Shown: positions 23,901 through 34,745 of the stretch, in pieces
Layout: each line of letters opens with the position of its first letter
How positions within the stretch are numbered: position 1 is the first letter of the stretch
Origin: Tetraselmis striata
Taxonomy: Eukaryota > Chlorophyta > Chlorodendrophyceae > Chlorodendrales > Chlorodendraceae
Assembly (NCBI GenBank): GCA_006384855.1
Contig: VCJN01002398.1
Coordinates: 152,501-216,500 of the forward strand
Direction of reading: 5' to 3'
Length of the DNA: 64,000 nt
The notes under the pieces: model-generated
What the model saw: the letters and a program-made list of their open reading frames with translations, nothing else
Told to the model about the DNA's origin: nothing
The model's database searches: none
Position numbers and translations under genes: made by a program

Positions 23901-24796
23901 GGTCCAGTCCTTGGCGTCGTAATAGCGCGTGGTGTTGGTGAGGTCCAGCACGAGGCCTACCTCCTGCCCATAGCGCTCGTATGCCATCGTCATCAGCACG
24001 CCCGGTGTAAAGTGGTAGTCATCCGGGATCTTCTTCAGGTGCCGCGCTCCCAGCGGCGTCTTTCGTGCCATGCAGCGGAAGGGATTCTCAGCATGCCACC
24101 GGAAGCAGCAGGCCCCTTCGCCCCCTCCCCCCCCCCCCCCCCCCCCCCTTCTTCCCCTTCCGGCACACACTGCCCTGGCCGCACCTTGCAGGGCAAGAAG
24201 AATCCGATGGGCGTCCCCATTGGCGGGCAGCCGCACCAACCCTGGGGCAGGCCCTCAATGTGGTCGGGCTCAGGCCGCCCCTGCGGGGTGTCCAGGGGCT
24301 GCTGGTACGCGGACCCCGTCGTCATCTCATCATCGGCCTGCGCACCGTCATACTAGTCAGGCCGGCGAGGTCGCGCCAGCCGCAGCCCAGCCGCCCACGC
24401 CCAGCTAATTGACCAGCCAGATGAGCGCATGCATGATGGCCACCGCACCCCGTTGTACGCGTGGTCAGCATCCCCGGCCAGCGCGGGGCTGGGGTTGTAC
24501 TCCAGCACCCCGCTACCGTCCCCGCCACCCAGGGGATCGTACTCCGGCATGCTGGGCATCGCCTCCTGCTCCAGCCGCGGCCGCTTGCTGGCCTTCTCCA
24601 TCTGCTCGGCCTGCTCCTGCTCAGACGGAGTGGCTTTCGGGTCAGGGAAAGCCGCAGCAGGGGTCTGCTTTCTTGCCTGGGGCTCGTCGAGGGGGATGGA
24701 GGAGCTTTGGGGGGGGGGGGGGGGGGGGGGGTCGTAGGAGCGGCTCGCCTTCTCCAGCAGCTCCAGCTCCTTCAGGTCCGCACCCACGGGGTCCAT
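20936..24796 (-). CDS. Bifunctional mRNA capping enzyme (RNA 5'-triphosphatase / guanylyltransferase)
   Basis: It makes the 5' cap of nascent nuclear mRNA by removing the gamma phosphate and then transferring GMP. Thirteen exons on the minus strand are proposed: 24796-24449, 24337-24185, 24086-23832, 23757-23610, 23446-23287, 23050-22825, 22513-22382, 22272-22105, 21996-21874, 21776-21630, 21470-21231, 21131-21072 and 21040-20936. The phases agree and give about 754 residues. A charged N-terminal extension with poly-Pro precedes the plant-type [17 protein letters not shown]. The cysteine-phosphatase loop is [10 protein letters not shown] (about residue 292), with [13 protein letters not shown] before it and [15 protein letters not shown] after it. 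The nucleotidyltransferase motif I is KADGTRYM (Lys near residue 439). Later motifs are LLDGEMV, DGLIFQ, LLKWKF and DGKIVECRF. The start of exon 6 and the last exon are less certain. Confidence 0.93.
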
Positions 24797-25730
24797 TGTG
24801 GCGCAAGTGCAACCGAACAGTTCCGTGAGCCAGCTGCTTGGCGCAGAGCTGTGCTCCTGCGAGGCCGCGGCGGCCGTGAGGGTCGTCTGTGCCCGTGCTG
24901 AGCTGAGCTTCGCCTGCAGGAGGTGGGCTGGCTGTGTTTGGGCCTTAAGAGGAGCAGCCCGTTCGCCGAAAAGGCCCGACAGACAGAGGGCACCCCAGCC
25001 AAGATCGCAAGTGGGGCTGATCCCTCAGCCTATCTCTCTCTGCGGCTGGGCGCAAGCAGAGTAGTGGCGGGGCTGCTACCTGCTGCGGGGCCGATGGACA
25101 GAAGCGACGACGATGTCCTGCTGGCTGATATATTAAGATATAAAGGATTACAGGTACCCTTAGCGAAGACATCATAAGTAATCGTTTACTTTTGGAGCTG
25201 GCCCACTCGCGCATTTCGTATGAAAACACGCGGTACATTGCAATGTTTGCTCAAAGTTGCCCTGCGGGACATGTCTTGGCCAGCCTGAGGTCCCGGCTAT
25301 ACGGTAGCTGCAGCGGTATATTCCAGATAAATATCGATCAGCAGCGAATCGATACGGCGGGTACTCGTATCTTTTTGGTTTTCGCCCAGGGACAGGACTG
25401 GCAATAGACGGTGGTGACGGAGCAGGCTGCGCTCCACATTGGCGTTGCAGACGGCCATGAGTGCTGCTCAACAGCGCCATCGCCGACATGCGCGTGGCGG
25501 CGTCAGACCTACCCCTCGCCCTCACGGACACACATGCCGCCGGCGCGCCTGCGGAGCTTGCCACTGGCCCGGCAGAGGCCGCTGACACTACCTTTCCCAG
25601 CCCAACGTCACTGATGGGGGGAGTTCTGCGCCGTAAGGCACACTCCTCCCCTTGCACCCTCCTCGCTACACTCGTCGCCGCCACGTCGGACCCATCTTAA
25701 GAGGCTAGCTGCTAAAGCACGCTCGCCACC
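24797..25730. promoter_or_regulatory. Upstream flank of the capping-enzyme gene; no supported gene
   Basis: This should hold the capping-enzyme promoter and 5' UTR. A minus-strand open frame at 25684-25172 begins MAATSVARR and is Ala/Ser/Arg-rich like a transit peptide, but no recognisable mature domain follows, so I do not call it. Plus-strand frames at 25461-25700 are Ala-rich and unrecognised. Confidence 0.4.
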
Positions 25731-25734
25731 TTCA

Positions 25735-28700
25735 CTATGAGACTAAACTGCCCGCCCATCGCCGCATGCCCTTTCGATTGCAACCTCGCTAGTAAGCTTA
25801 CTAGATACTTCAAAAACCGCTTGTCGGACCGTGCCCACGGCACCCTGCCCCGCCACCGGCGCCGAATCTCTCATCACGAGCATGGCGGCCTACTTCCCGG
25901 CGATCGGGGTACACCTATGCCCCCGCTGGTGTGGCCGCATCATCTGCGCCCCGCGGCCGCCCTTGGGGTGAGGACGCACCTCGGCAGCCACTGCTCCCTT
26001 CGTCCCGGCGCCGATCCCATCCCTCTACCCCCGCCAAGCCCCCTCCCCGCCTTCCACCCCGTGGTATGGTAGTACCTTATGCAAACCCCCATCGCCACGC
26101 TGCCCAACCGGCCGCCCAACCACATGCAGGCCCGACGCTTCCGGCTACCCCCCTGGCAGCCTTCCTGCCGCCCCCCCTCCTCCTCGTCCTCCTCCCCTTG
26201 GTATCCCACCCCCCATCGACTTCGCCTCCTTTATGCCCACCTCCACCAGCAAGGTGGCCCGCCAGCAAGACGCAGACGCCGCCTACTCATAATCGGGCCG
26301 CGCCCTTCAGTGGGCCCTCGAGAATCCGGACTTTGTCTATGTCTATATCCGCGACGACAATCGTGTTCGGACCTTGCCGCGCATTTCCACGTCCGCACGC
26401 CAAAGCCATTGGCGATGCCATCCGTCTAGTCACGGACACATTGCGTTTCGCGGCCGCGACCCGCTGCGGGAGGTAGCGTGCAACCTAGCTATCATATTCT
26501 CGGCAGCGGTGCCATGGACCCAAGCTGCCGGCGGCGCATCAACGAATATTGTGCGCAAGGAGGTCGACCGCCGCCTCGACATGAGGCGCGCCGTGGCGAT
26601 ATCCCGGCCCTACTCCATGAGGCGGAGCTGGCGCGCCTCTCGACCCATTCCCCCGTCTCTGGACCATCCACATCATCGCGGGGCTACCTCGCAGCCCGCA
26701 TATCGTAGACGACCCACAGGGCTGCTCGGCTGATTCGCAACAACCGCTTCCGCGACGCCGCTTCCGTTGCCTAGAACCACGGCACCGCCCGCCCCCTCAC
26801 CCCCGACAACGTCGCTGAGATCCGTCGCAAGTTCCCGCCCCACCCGGACGACAACCCCTCGGGCCAACCCCCCCCCCCCCCCCCCCCCCCGGTCCAGCCC
26901 TCTCTCTTCCTCGTTGTCGTGGTTGTCCATGATGACATGTATGGCAAGCTCCAACGTGCCCCAAAGGACACCGCGAACCACCGCGAGGGCTAGTGCACCG
27001 ACCAGTTGCGCGACCTAGCCGAAGACCGTGACACCCTAGAGTCCATGGCCCGCTTTATGTCCATGTTGTGCTATGGCACAGTGTCGGAGCGAGTGCGTGC
27101 CACTCTTATTGCATCACCGGACGTACCGTGCCGGCGCCTATCCGCCATCTCGGCTACGGCTCTGCCGTGATGCGAATAGCCTCGTCATGCGCGATGTGAT
27201 TCGTCCGCGACCACGTCGCCGCCGCCGTAGGCACCTTGCAGTTTGCCCTAGCGTGCCCAACGGGTACGGAGATGGTCCAGCAGGTCGTCCATGCCGCGAT
27301 GAAGCTCAACTCCACCATAGCCGTTGCGTCGCTAGACGCCTCCAACGCGTACGGTATGCTGGACCGCCGCGCTATCGAACGCCGATTGGTGGCAGACCCC
27401 CGCTTCACTGCATGCTATACCCTTGTTCAACACCCTATGTGGCGGTGATTCCGCTGCCTAGGCTTCCGACCACATGCCTGGCGATGGGGCGCCAGCGGTG
27501 GAGTTCCGGATATCGCGCGGTGTACGGCAAGGCTTCCCCATGGCCACCTACTTCTTCCGCCTCACCGCCGGACTCGTCTTCGACAAGCTCCAGGCAATGC
27601 CGGCCTAGGCGCGTGCGTTGCGGACGACCTACACATGCACGGGTCGGGCCGCGGCATCGCGCAGCCGGCACGCGGCCGCTCTGGCTTTCGGCTATAGGCA
27701 TGTAGGTGGCGTGGGGGTCAGACAAGACCGAGCTGCACTTCTACCCGGCCGTCGAGCAGATAGGCGGACTACCTCCGCGTATGGGAAGGCCTGCTGCGCC
27801 GCACCCCCCTCTCCCCACCTCCGCCGCTGCCGCCCGACCCCGGAGAGCCGGACGCCGCATGCGTCCACCTGGCCCGGGACGCTCACTTTCGCCCTCACAT
27901 GGTCACCGGCTTCACCCGCTGCTAGGGAGTACCGTGCCATCGCTCGCTCGACGCCGAGTTCGTTTCTGCCTCGCTGACGCGGCCAACGGCGCAACACAAC
28001 GCAGTATTGCACATGGCCCGCGAGCTGTCAAACTCCGGCCATGTGCGCGATGCTATAACCGACTCGTGCAAGTGTGCGGGGTAAACCGGTTCGCCCACCT
28101 CCTCCGCTATGTATCGTCCTCGTCGCTCGCTACCTTGACGAGGCTGCGCGCGGCACAATGGCCCACATTATTCACGCCCCTAACGGCAACCGGCCACCTG
28201 CATTGCCGTTGGGCCTGACCGGCCTAACGACTATGCATGGCGATATGGGCGTCGACTCAATGTTCGCCGCCGCCGAGGAGCAGCAGCACCTCGTGGCTTT
28301 CATGTTGTTCGCCGGTCCCCTAGCCGCACGCATGTACCGTATGCGCGGTATCCTCGCCGCCTCTCTCTACCAGCAGCTTGCGCACCTAGAGGAGTCGCCT
28401 CTGCCGTGGGCAAAGGCGATGCGCGCCGCGTGGATTGTCGCCTAGGTTAGAGAGGACTACTTCGTGGCATGGGAGATTGACCTCGCGTCGAACGCCGCGC
28501 CGGTTGGCAACCATGTACGCAGGGCCGGCATGCACGATCGAAGGTACTCTCGACCTCTCACCCCGCCTCACGCTCGGCCAGCTCCCGCGCATGTTCAACT
28601 CCGCGATCAAGAACTCCAAAGGCCTTTTCCATTTTTATGTCGCTGCAACCCTTGCCCACTCGCGCCTTTGGCGCACCTTTTTTGACGTCTTTGCACAAGC

Positions 28701-28950
28701 CAATACGGCCGAGCGAGTTTGCATGATGTCCAAGTCGGGCCACGGGAGCGTCGCTTACCAAACCTACGACACTCCCGCGGACGCGTGCGATTACCGTCCT
28801 GCCATGCGCAAGTGTAGCGGCGTCGCGAGTCTGGGCGCCGGCGCGCTCGAATCCGAGAATACCTGCCCTCACTGCGACCTATCCCCGGGGGCGTTTGACG
28901 AGGCCATGGAGCGCCGCATCGTCCGATGCCCCCGCGCCGGCGCCTAGCAC
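25735..28950 (+). mobile_element. Decayed non-LTR retrotransposon (LINE)
   Basis: Plus-strand fragments in several frames follow the order of a LINE ORF2-like protein. An N-terminal part is seen around 26280-26600 (GRALQWALENPDF). A linker at about 26790-26860 reads TPDNVAEIRRKFPPHPDD. The reverse transcriptase palm lies at 27236-27448 (QFALACPTGTEMVQQVVHA, VASLDASNAYGMLDR), continues at about 27500-27600 (GVRQGFPMATYFF, FDKLQAMP), and has a motif-C-like VADDLHMHG at about 27617-27643. A C-terminal cysteine finger (CPHCDLSPGAF, then IVRCPRAG) lies at about 28864-28940. Stops and frame changes occur throughout, so it is inactive. An endonuclease domain is not recognised. The boundaries are approximate. 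Confidence 0.7.
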
Positions 28951-29179
28951 GCGGCCCACGCATCTATATCGCTTCGGTCCTCGACCGAGTGCTACTCGAG
29001 TCGGACTGCGGAGGGCCAGCGAGTCGAAGCCGCTGTCGAAGGCAATGGGCAGGAAGATGGCAGGCGAGGTGCTTGTGGCTGTCCTAACTAGCATGCCGGC
29101 CGGGAGTGCAGGGCTTGCGGGCGATGGGTCAGCCCGTACTGAAACATGGTGGTACCGGTAACAATCCATATACAACCGT

Positions 29180-30215
29180 TTAAAACCACCAACAAACCGT
29201 GCGGGTCGCACTAGGACAGATAATTGATGCGGCCAATGGCCCGCTAAAGCCCGTCGCCGAGGGTGGAGGCGTTTCACGTAAGGGTTGGGGTCGCACCGTC
29301 GCCGGGCAGCGCCCAAAATCGGCCCAGTTGCTTGGCCGAGGGGACGGCCCGGAACGCCGCGTTGCAGTAGATGACGAAGCGTCGTAGAAGGGCGGTCCAA
29401 GTGGGCACGGCGGTGGCGGGGATTTGCAGTAGGGGTTAGAACCCGTCTCGACGCTTGCGATGCCCCCTCTTCTCGCGGTTGACGAAGAGGGTGACGATGT
29501 TGTGAGCGTCAACGGCCATGTCGCGCAGCCAGCAGGAGACGCTGGACTCGCCGCGGGAGTAGAACAAAAACCTCGAGCACACCGCGGCGCCTTCGCTAAG
29601 GATGGTGCCGTAGTCGAGGGTGGTCGTGGGAAGGATAGCAAGATCGTCGGGGATGTCGGTGATGACGTCAGAAGGGCAAAGGGGCGCGCCGAAGCTCCTC
29701 GTTGGTCTTGAGCCGACGGCTTTGAAGCGTCATGTCATCGATGATGGCTGGGCCGGTGACCGCGGCGTCATCCCGACCGGTATGACGCAGGAAGGTGTTG
29801 ATGGCCGAGAGGCAAAGTTGCAAAGAGCCGGCGCCGATGGTGCCGCGCTCCGCAATCCAAGCGAAGTAGCGGAAGCATGTAGACTCGGTGCAGTCTAGGG
29901 AGACACGGTGAAGTCCTCTAGCGGAGCTGGGGTTCCAAGGTGAGTGTCCCCATTAGACCATGTGGAGCAACTCGTGCCGCGAGCCATGGTGCAAACGGGC
30001 AGGGGTGATGGAAGCAAGAGCGGTGTAGGCGAGAGGAGAGTCTTGACGATATCTGAGGCGGGATTAAAAGCCGAAACTGAGCCGGATATCTTGGAGACTT
30101 CCTAACTAATGTAGTGGGATAGCCGAGGTTCCTACGACCCCCGCGGCCCATTACACCCTGACCTAGTGTCGCTTGCACTTCCTCCTCCAATTTGATGCTG
30201 CGGTTGTTGCCCATT
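29180..30215 (-). mobile_element. Third tyrosine-recombinase element fragment (broken)
   Basis: The minus strand has a core-binding-domain-like part at about 29900-29700 (FRYFAWIAERGTIGAGSLQL, LSAINTFLRHTGRDDAAV). A segment at about 29630-29440 (FLFYSRGESSVSCWLRDM, LFVNREKRGHRKRR) is homologous in layout to FFTRGLIGVTCRV ... HEKGRAGRRGPDD in the element at 1-2900. It is a distinct, more diverged subfamily. It is broken, with only the recombinase part clear. It lies tail-to-tail with the LINE at 25.7-28.9 kb. Confidence 0.6.
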
Positions 30216-30540
30216 GGCGCTCAACGCTTGCAACGCTTCACCGGCTTCAGCTGTACCATCAGTTGTCGTTAGGCGTGGAAGAATGAGTTTTCTAACGCCG
30301 ACTGCTAAGCGGAGAGCGAGCGTTGCGCGCGATCGTGCCGCCCCTTCCAAAAACATCATTTTGCCGCCACTGTCACTCGTCTCATCCAAAGGCGGCAAAA
30401 TGGAACTTTTCAACGCGAGCGAAATGACGATCAAATGATGGCGGCATGACGCACGCTACCGGCGTTGCAGCGCGCAGCTCATTTTCCGCTCGCCAACAGT
30501 CCGTTCATGAACGGTATATATCGTCGGCATAAGGGGGAAA

Positions 30541-31292
30541 TGCAAAACATGGTACAATTTTAGCTTCTTACCATACCAGGGTCGAACTCGGCTTTTGCGA
30601 TTGTGTTTGCAGAACACTGTGCAATCCGGAGCATTGCAAATTGCAGAACGGGGGGTAGTCAAAAAACATGGTGCAAATCGAGGTATGGCAAAATGCATAA
30701 CATGGTGTAAACGGCCGGCGCCCCGGCGGCCCGTAAGCGATGCTCCGTCGTGGCATCGTGTGTCAAGGCGACGACGGGGGCACAAACTAACTAACGCGCC
30801 ACCAGTATCGGTGAAATATGACAACATGGCAACGATCCGCAAGGCTGAACTTACTATCCGCACGCCCATAGGAACCGCCGCACTTGCGACTGGTGGGGCG
30901 GATAGACGATGATGGGGCGCGACTACAAGCCGCACTGCCGATACCCTATGGCCCGTGCGACGCGGGGCGCCTACTATCTCGTTTCGCAATTGCTGCTCGC
31001 CCGCGTCGAAAAGCACGCGCATCGCGCATCGGCCGACGGCAGCAGTTCTGGGGCGGGGGTGCACCAACTACGAACCGCCCTACCGTCCGCTATTGCAGTC
31101 GCGCGCTTGGATTTGTGCACTGCTTGGAGGCGCCGGGAGGGGGGTCTCCAATTAGAGCTAATGCGCGAATGTTGACACGGGTCAGTCGCACCCGCCTCTT
31201 TTTCATTGTCCAAGTCGGGACATGCCGTGTTTTGCAAAAGCCGGGTTTGACCATGTTATGCTAATAAAGTCAGAATTGTACCCTGTTTTGCT
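30541..31292. mobile_element. Small element with terminal inverted repeats (MITE-like, about 750 bp)
   Basis: 30541-30605 (TGCAAAACATGGTACAATTT, then CTCGGCTTTTGC) is matched as reverse complement at about 31225-31292 (GCAAAACAGGGTACAATTCT, then CCCGGCTTTTGC). Smaller copies of AACATGGT-type words recur just inside the left end (30665-30710). The long minus-strand frame inside (31067-30456) crosses the end of the element and shows no domain, so I do not count it as a gene. Confidence 0.6.
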
Positions 31293-32070
31293 GTTTCCCT
31301 ATTAGTATTATCGTCGACGAACCGGTATCGAATATTACCGCTAGTATTTTGGAGTGATTAGTCGGAATTCGGTGGAGGACGAACGCTGTGAGCGCAGTAT
31401 TCAGATTCGGATAAATTCCGTGCATTTTTGTCACATGACGATAAGACAGCGTACTACCGCCGTACGGGTATCTGACGCGCGCACAGCACGCGCCGGGCTA
31501 CTACTTTGCCGCCGCGGCGCACTGAACACCCATACCACTCCCACCTCCGTCGCTCCCCCGCCAGTGAACCGTTCCATGGCGCCAACGCCACCGCGGCCCG
31601 CCCACCGCAGCGAGACAAGGTATATGCCGGACTACTACGAGTGTCGTTGCTTGTTTTAGTGGCCGGGGCGAGTAGAGACCGGGGCGGCCAAGTAGTGAAC
31701 GTAGTAAAGTAGTTAACGGGGTAGGCCGGCTGTAGCGTACCCGTTGTTGCCCACGCGAGCACCCGCCCAACCTTGTTCCGACCAGAAGATCACCCCACCA
31801 CAACCGATGCCGATCCACCGCCACCCCCGCTGGCCCTTCCTAACACATATTATGAGGTCGCCTCCGTACCGTTTTTTCGAGAGCGACCTCCGTCGCTCGA
31901 TCTTTCTCCCCTTTCCAGCTGACGAGTGATGTGTACTGAAACCGTTTGAAATACGAGTCGGCCGCCGCCCAACCTCGGGACGGGGGGGCGCTTTTTGCGT
32001 GGCCTCCCTGAGGCCGACCCCCCCCCCCCCCCCCTCTGCTCAAGCGTGCTCAGCAGGGGCGGCCCGCCAC
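31293..32070. other. No supported gene
   Basis: GC-rich open frames on both strands (31454-31824) overlap each other with no family signal. A C run lies at about 32019-32034. Confidence 0.45.
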
Positions 32071-32238
32071 TGTGACCGTAAAGTTTGACGCACCCCATAA
32101 TGGCGTGGGCGGGAGATGGAAGGTTGCCCTCGGCGAGAAGCTGTTCCAACACTCGCACAAGGAGATGCCTGCCGGGCGTTGTGTTTTAGTGTGGGAGAGC
32201 AACTACTACGAGGCGGGGGAGTACTTCGCTTGTTAGGA
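32071..32238 (+). pseudogene. Unrecognised coding fragment
   Basis: The plus strand is open for about 55 codons with a protein-like sequence (KVALGEKLFQHSHKEMPAGR, then WESNYYEAGEYFAC). A short continuation follows after a stop (HAFGNGGAKKKKEHPI). The motif YYEAGEY loosely recalls YYQAGKC near 7850 in the TIR element, but this is too short to call homology. It probably belongs to a mobile element. Confidence 0.3.
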
Positions 32239-32466
32239 GATGGGGGCCCGGCCGCTCCATGCGTTCGGCAATGGCGGTGCCAAGAAGAAGAAGGAGCACC
32301 CTATCTAACACCGCCGTGGGCAACTTCGTTGCCATCGGCAGCGGCGGTTCGACGCTGATGTCCACGGCCTCCCCCTACGCTGTCAAAGTGAGATAAGTGG
32401 CCCAAAATAACATTCATTTTGCTGTCCCTCCTCTGCCCACTGTTTGTCATGCTTCCATGGGTAGCT

Positions 32467-32468
<2 letters not shown>

Positions 32469-32525
<57 letters not shown>
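32469..32525. repeat. (GT)n microsatellite
   Basis: About 28 uninterrupted GT repeats, located between the plus-strand fragment at 32.1 kb and the minus-strand cluster that begins at 32.58 kb. Confidence 0.95.
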
Positions 32526-32526
<1 letters not shown>

Positions 32527-32579
32527 TGCTGGTATGATGATAGGTGATGCTCAGCCCAGTACGCCTCATGTCGTAGACT

Positions 32580-34745
32580 TGCTACGCCACTGACTTGCTG
32601 CAGCTCGCCGGGCGCGCCTGCCGGTTGGCCCACTCAGCACGCATGCGTTTCTGCATGGCCCCGCCTGACTGGCGGCCATACTTGGACTGCTTTGGCGCCC
32701 CAGAGCCGTCGGCGTCCGGCACATGGTGAAGCCACGCACGTGTCGAATAGCTTGTAACCCCCCCCCCCTCTCGTATAACAACAGTGTATCGTAAACTGAG
32801 TTCATTATTTCGAGGTGATGGTCCTTGCGGCGGGGTGCCGGCATGCCAGTAATAGACTCGATGACTTTCTCGGTCGCCTCGTTCAAGTTGGCATGTTGCA
32901 GGATGGTGTTGATATCCAGAAGCGGCTTGCCCACCGTCCGGGTGATGGACTTGCATACGTCTAGCTTAGGGCAGCTCAGCCAACCAAAGTTGTCGACGCC
33001 AATCTGTACAAGTAGCAGCATGCGGGCTTGGGGGGGGGGGTCAGTAACATGTAATGATTGTTGTCGTTGAATATGGACACAAATATTATAAGCCCTTGCA
33101 TTGCATTGGATTGCATTGGATGTCATTGCATTGCGTTGCGTTGCGTTGCATTGCGTTGCCTCACTAGGCAGCAGAGCACGTCGGGGATCAGGTCTGCCAT
33201 ATTCACTTCAAACGAATCCAACATACATATACTCAATCATGGTCTCCATAGCGCGGTCCACTGCCAATGATGCTGCCTCGCCCTTTCCAAGTCATGTCGC
33301 CCCATTTTAGAGCTGGCGATGCCACTCATTTTCTGACTAGTACCGGAGCGACCGGCTGGGGTGGCACATGGGGTGCCATAGCGGTGCGTTAGACACCTCC
33401 ACTCGTAGTCCTCGCCATATGATGTCAGTCGGTTTTCCTTGGTGGTGAGATTGGTGTAGTCTTGGTAGATGCTGGTGGTGTGACCGCACACATGCCACAC
33501 TTGCGCACTCATCATGGCCAGACCCAAGTGCTCTTGTTAGGTTGTGAATTCTTACAGTCTACTCCTCCACAAACTTGCCTAGCTTCAGCTCATCTGCGAA
33601 TACCTGCCTTTTAGCCGGGGAAACAATGCTAGGCGCTACCTGCTGCTCCTTGATTACGGTAACCATAGCGCCGAAGGCAAACTCGCCGATGGCCCCCGCC
33701 ACGAAGCGCTCCTCCATCCACTCGCACACCTCGTTGGCGGCACGACGACGCTCCTTCGCCTTAGCGACAACGTTGCCGGTGGGGACAGGCTCTCCGAGCT
33801 GACGGCAGCGGGTGTGATCGATATTTAAGGCGTCGCACGCGCGCTGCCACCGAGCCGCCTCATACGTCACCTACCGCCGACTGCGCTGCCCTTAAACAAC
33901 TCCATCCAACTCCTCCTTTAGCACGGAGATCTCGAGCTCTTGACTCTGAGCCAGGATCCGAGACTCCTTGAGGTGCTCAGTGATAATCGCGGACCGCTCA
34001 ACCCGGCTTGTTGGGCGTTCTCCAGCGACTTTTTCAGGGCGGCATTACAGGCCGGCGCCGAGATATTCCGATCAGCGGCCGCACGCGGGGCCGTCGCATG
34101 ACGAAACCTGTTCCCGCGCCGGTGTTGGCGAGGCGCGGCCGCTTGCGCATTGTCGGCGCTCATGGTGGCCGAGCATGCGGGTCGGTGCTGGCGACGCAAG
34201 CTGATATGTGAGGAAGGTTTTGTGCTCTACTGCGTTATGGCGTCGCAGTTTTCTCACAAAGACAACGAGGTGTATGATTCAAGTTGAGATGGGGTGGAGC
34301 GGCACTACAGCAAAGCATAATTTCTTGATGGATATCTGGCATTAGGTTCGTACCCCGGTGCTGTTATATCGTTGCGGGCAAGTTCTCCAACCGCGGTAAG
34401 GCCCTTTGCGGCTCCTTTGGCACTAGCAATGTTTGCCTCCAGCTCCGCTATGCGCTCCTCACATGTGTTCGGATCAATAGGCTCTTCAGCCAGGGTTGCT
34501 CGAAGCTGCTCATTCTCATTGCATGTATCCTAGAGTTCGCGCACTGCTGCAGCGTGATGATCTACAGCACCACTATCTGCTTTTGCCCACCGAGCAGCGT
34601 GGGTACTACATGAGCTGGCATGAGCCTGCGCCTCCTGTGCTAAATGTTGCGCTTCTTGCAAAGCTGTCGGAAGCTATGCTGCCTCCGCTTTCGCGCTGGC
34701 TAAGTCATACTGCATAGTGAAGAGCTTGCCTTCCAAAATTGTGAC
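32580..34745 (-). pseudogene. Minus-strand coding cluster with coiled coils, interrupted, family unknown
   Basis: Read 34745 to 32580, successive blocks look protein-coding. A coiled coil at about 34745-34330 has an in-frame run of about 135 codons broken by stops (EERIAELEANIASAKGAA, TALQEAQHLAQEAQAHA). A second helix is at 34200-33900 (IITEHLKESRILAQSQELEI). Next is the open frame 33870-33559. Then 33527-33237 (QVWHVCGHTTSIYQDY, LTSYGEDYEWRCL), about 33003-32770 (IGVDNFGWLSCPKLDVCKS, ILQHANLNEATEKVIES), and 32760-32582 (QSKYGRQSGGAMQKRMRAEW), which ends in a stop. They may be exons of one long gene or parts of a mobile element. I do not recognise the family. Confidence 0.4.
33559..33870 (-). 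CDS. Exon-like open frame within the minus-strand cluster
   Basis: About 103 codons are open and end in a stop. Sequence blocks include ALNIDHTRCRQLGEPVP, AKERRRAANEVCEWMEERF and VIKEQQVAPSIVSPAKR. There is no ATG at the left end of the frame. It begins directly after a TAG that could be a splice acceptor, which fits an internal or last exon. Composition is helical and charged. The function is unknown. Confidence 0.4.
   Translation of the reverse strand: MTYEAARWQRACDALNIDHTRCRQLGEPVPTGNVVAKAKERRRAANEVCEWMEERFVAGAIGEFAFGAMVTVIKEQQVAPSIVSPAKRQVFADELKLGKFVEE

Noticed and set aside
25172-25684. Minus-strand frame beginning with a transit-peptide-like N terminus
   Set aside because: No mature domain or splice-consistent continuation was found before the capping-enzyme gene.
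30456-31067. A 203-codon minus-strand frame
   Set aside because: It crosses the end of a MITE-like element, has no family resemblance and its composition follows the repeat words.
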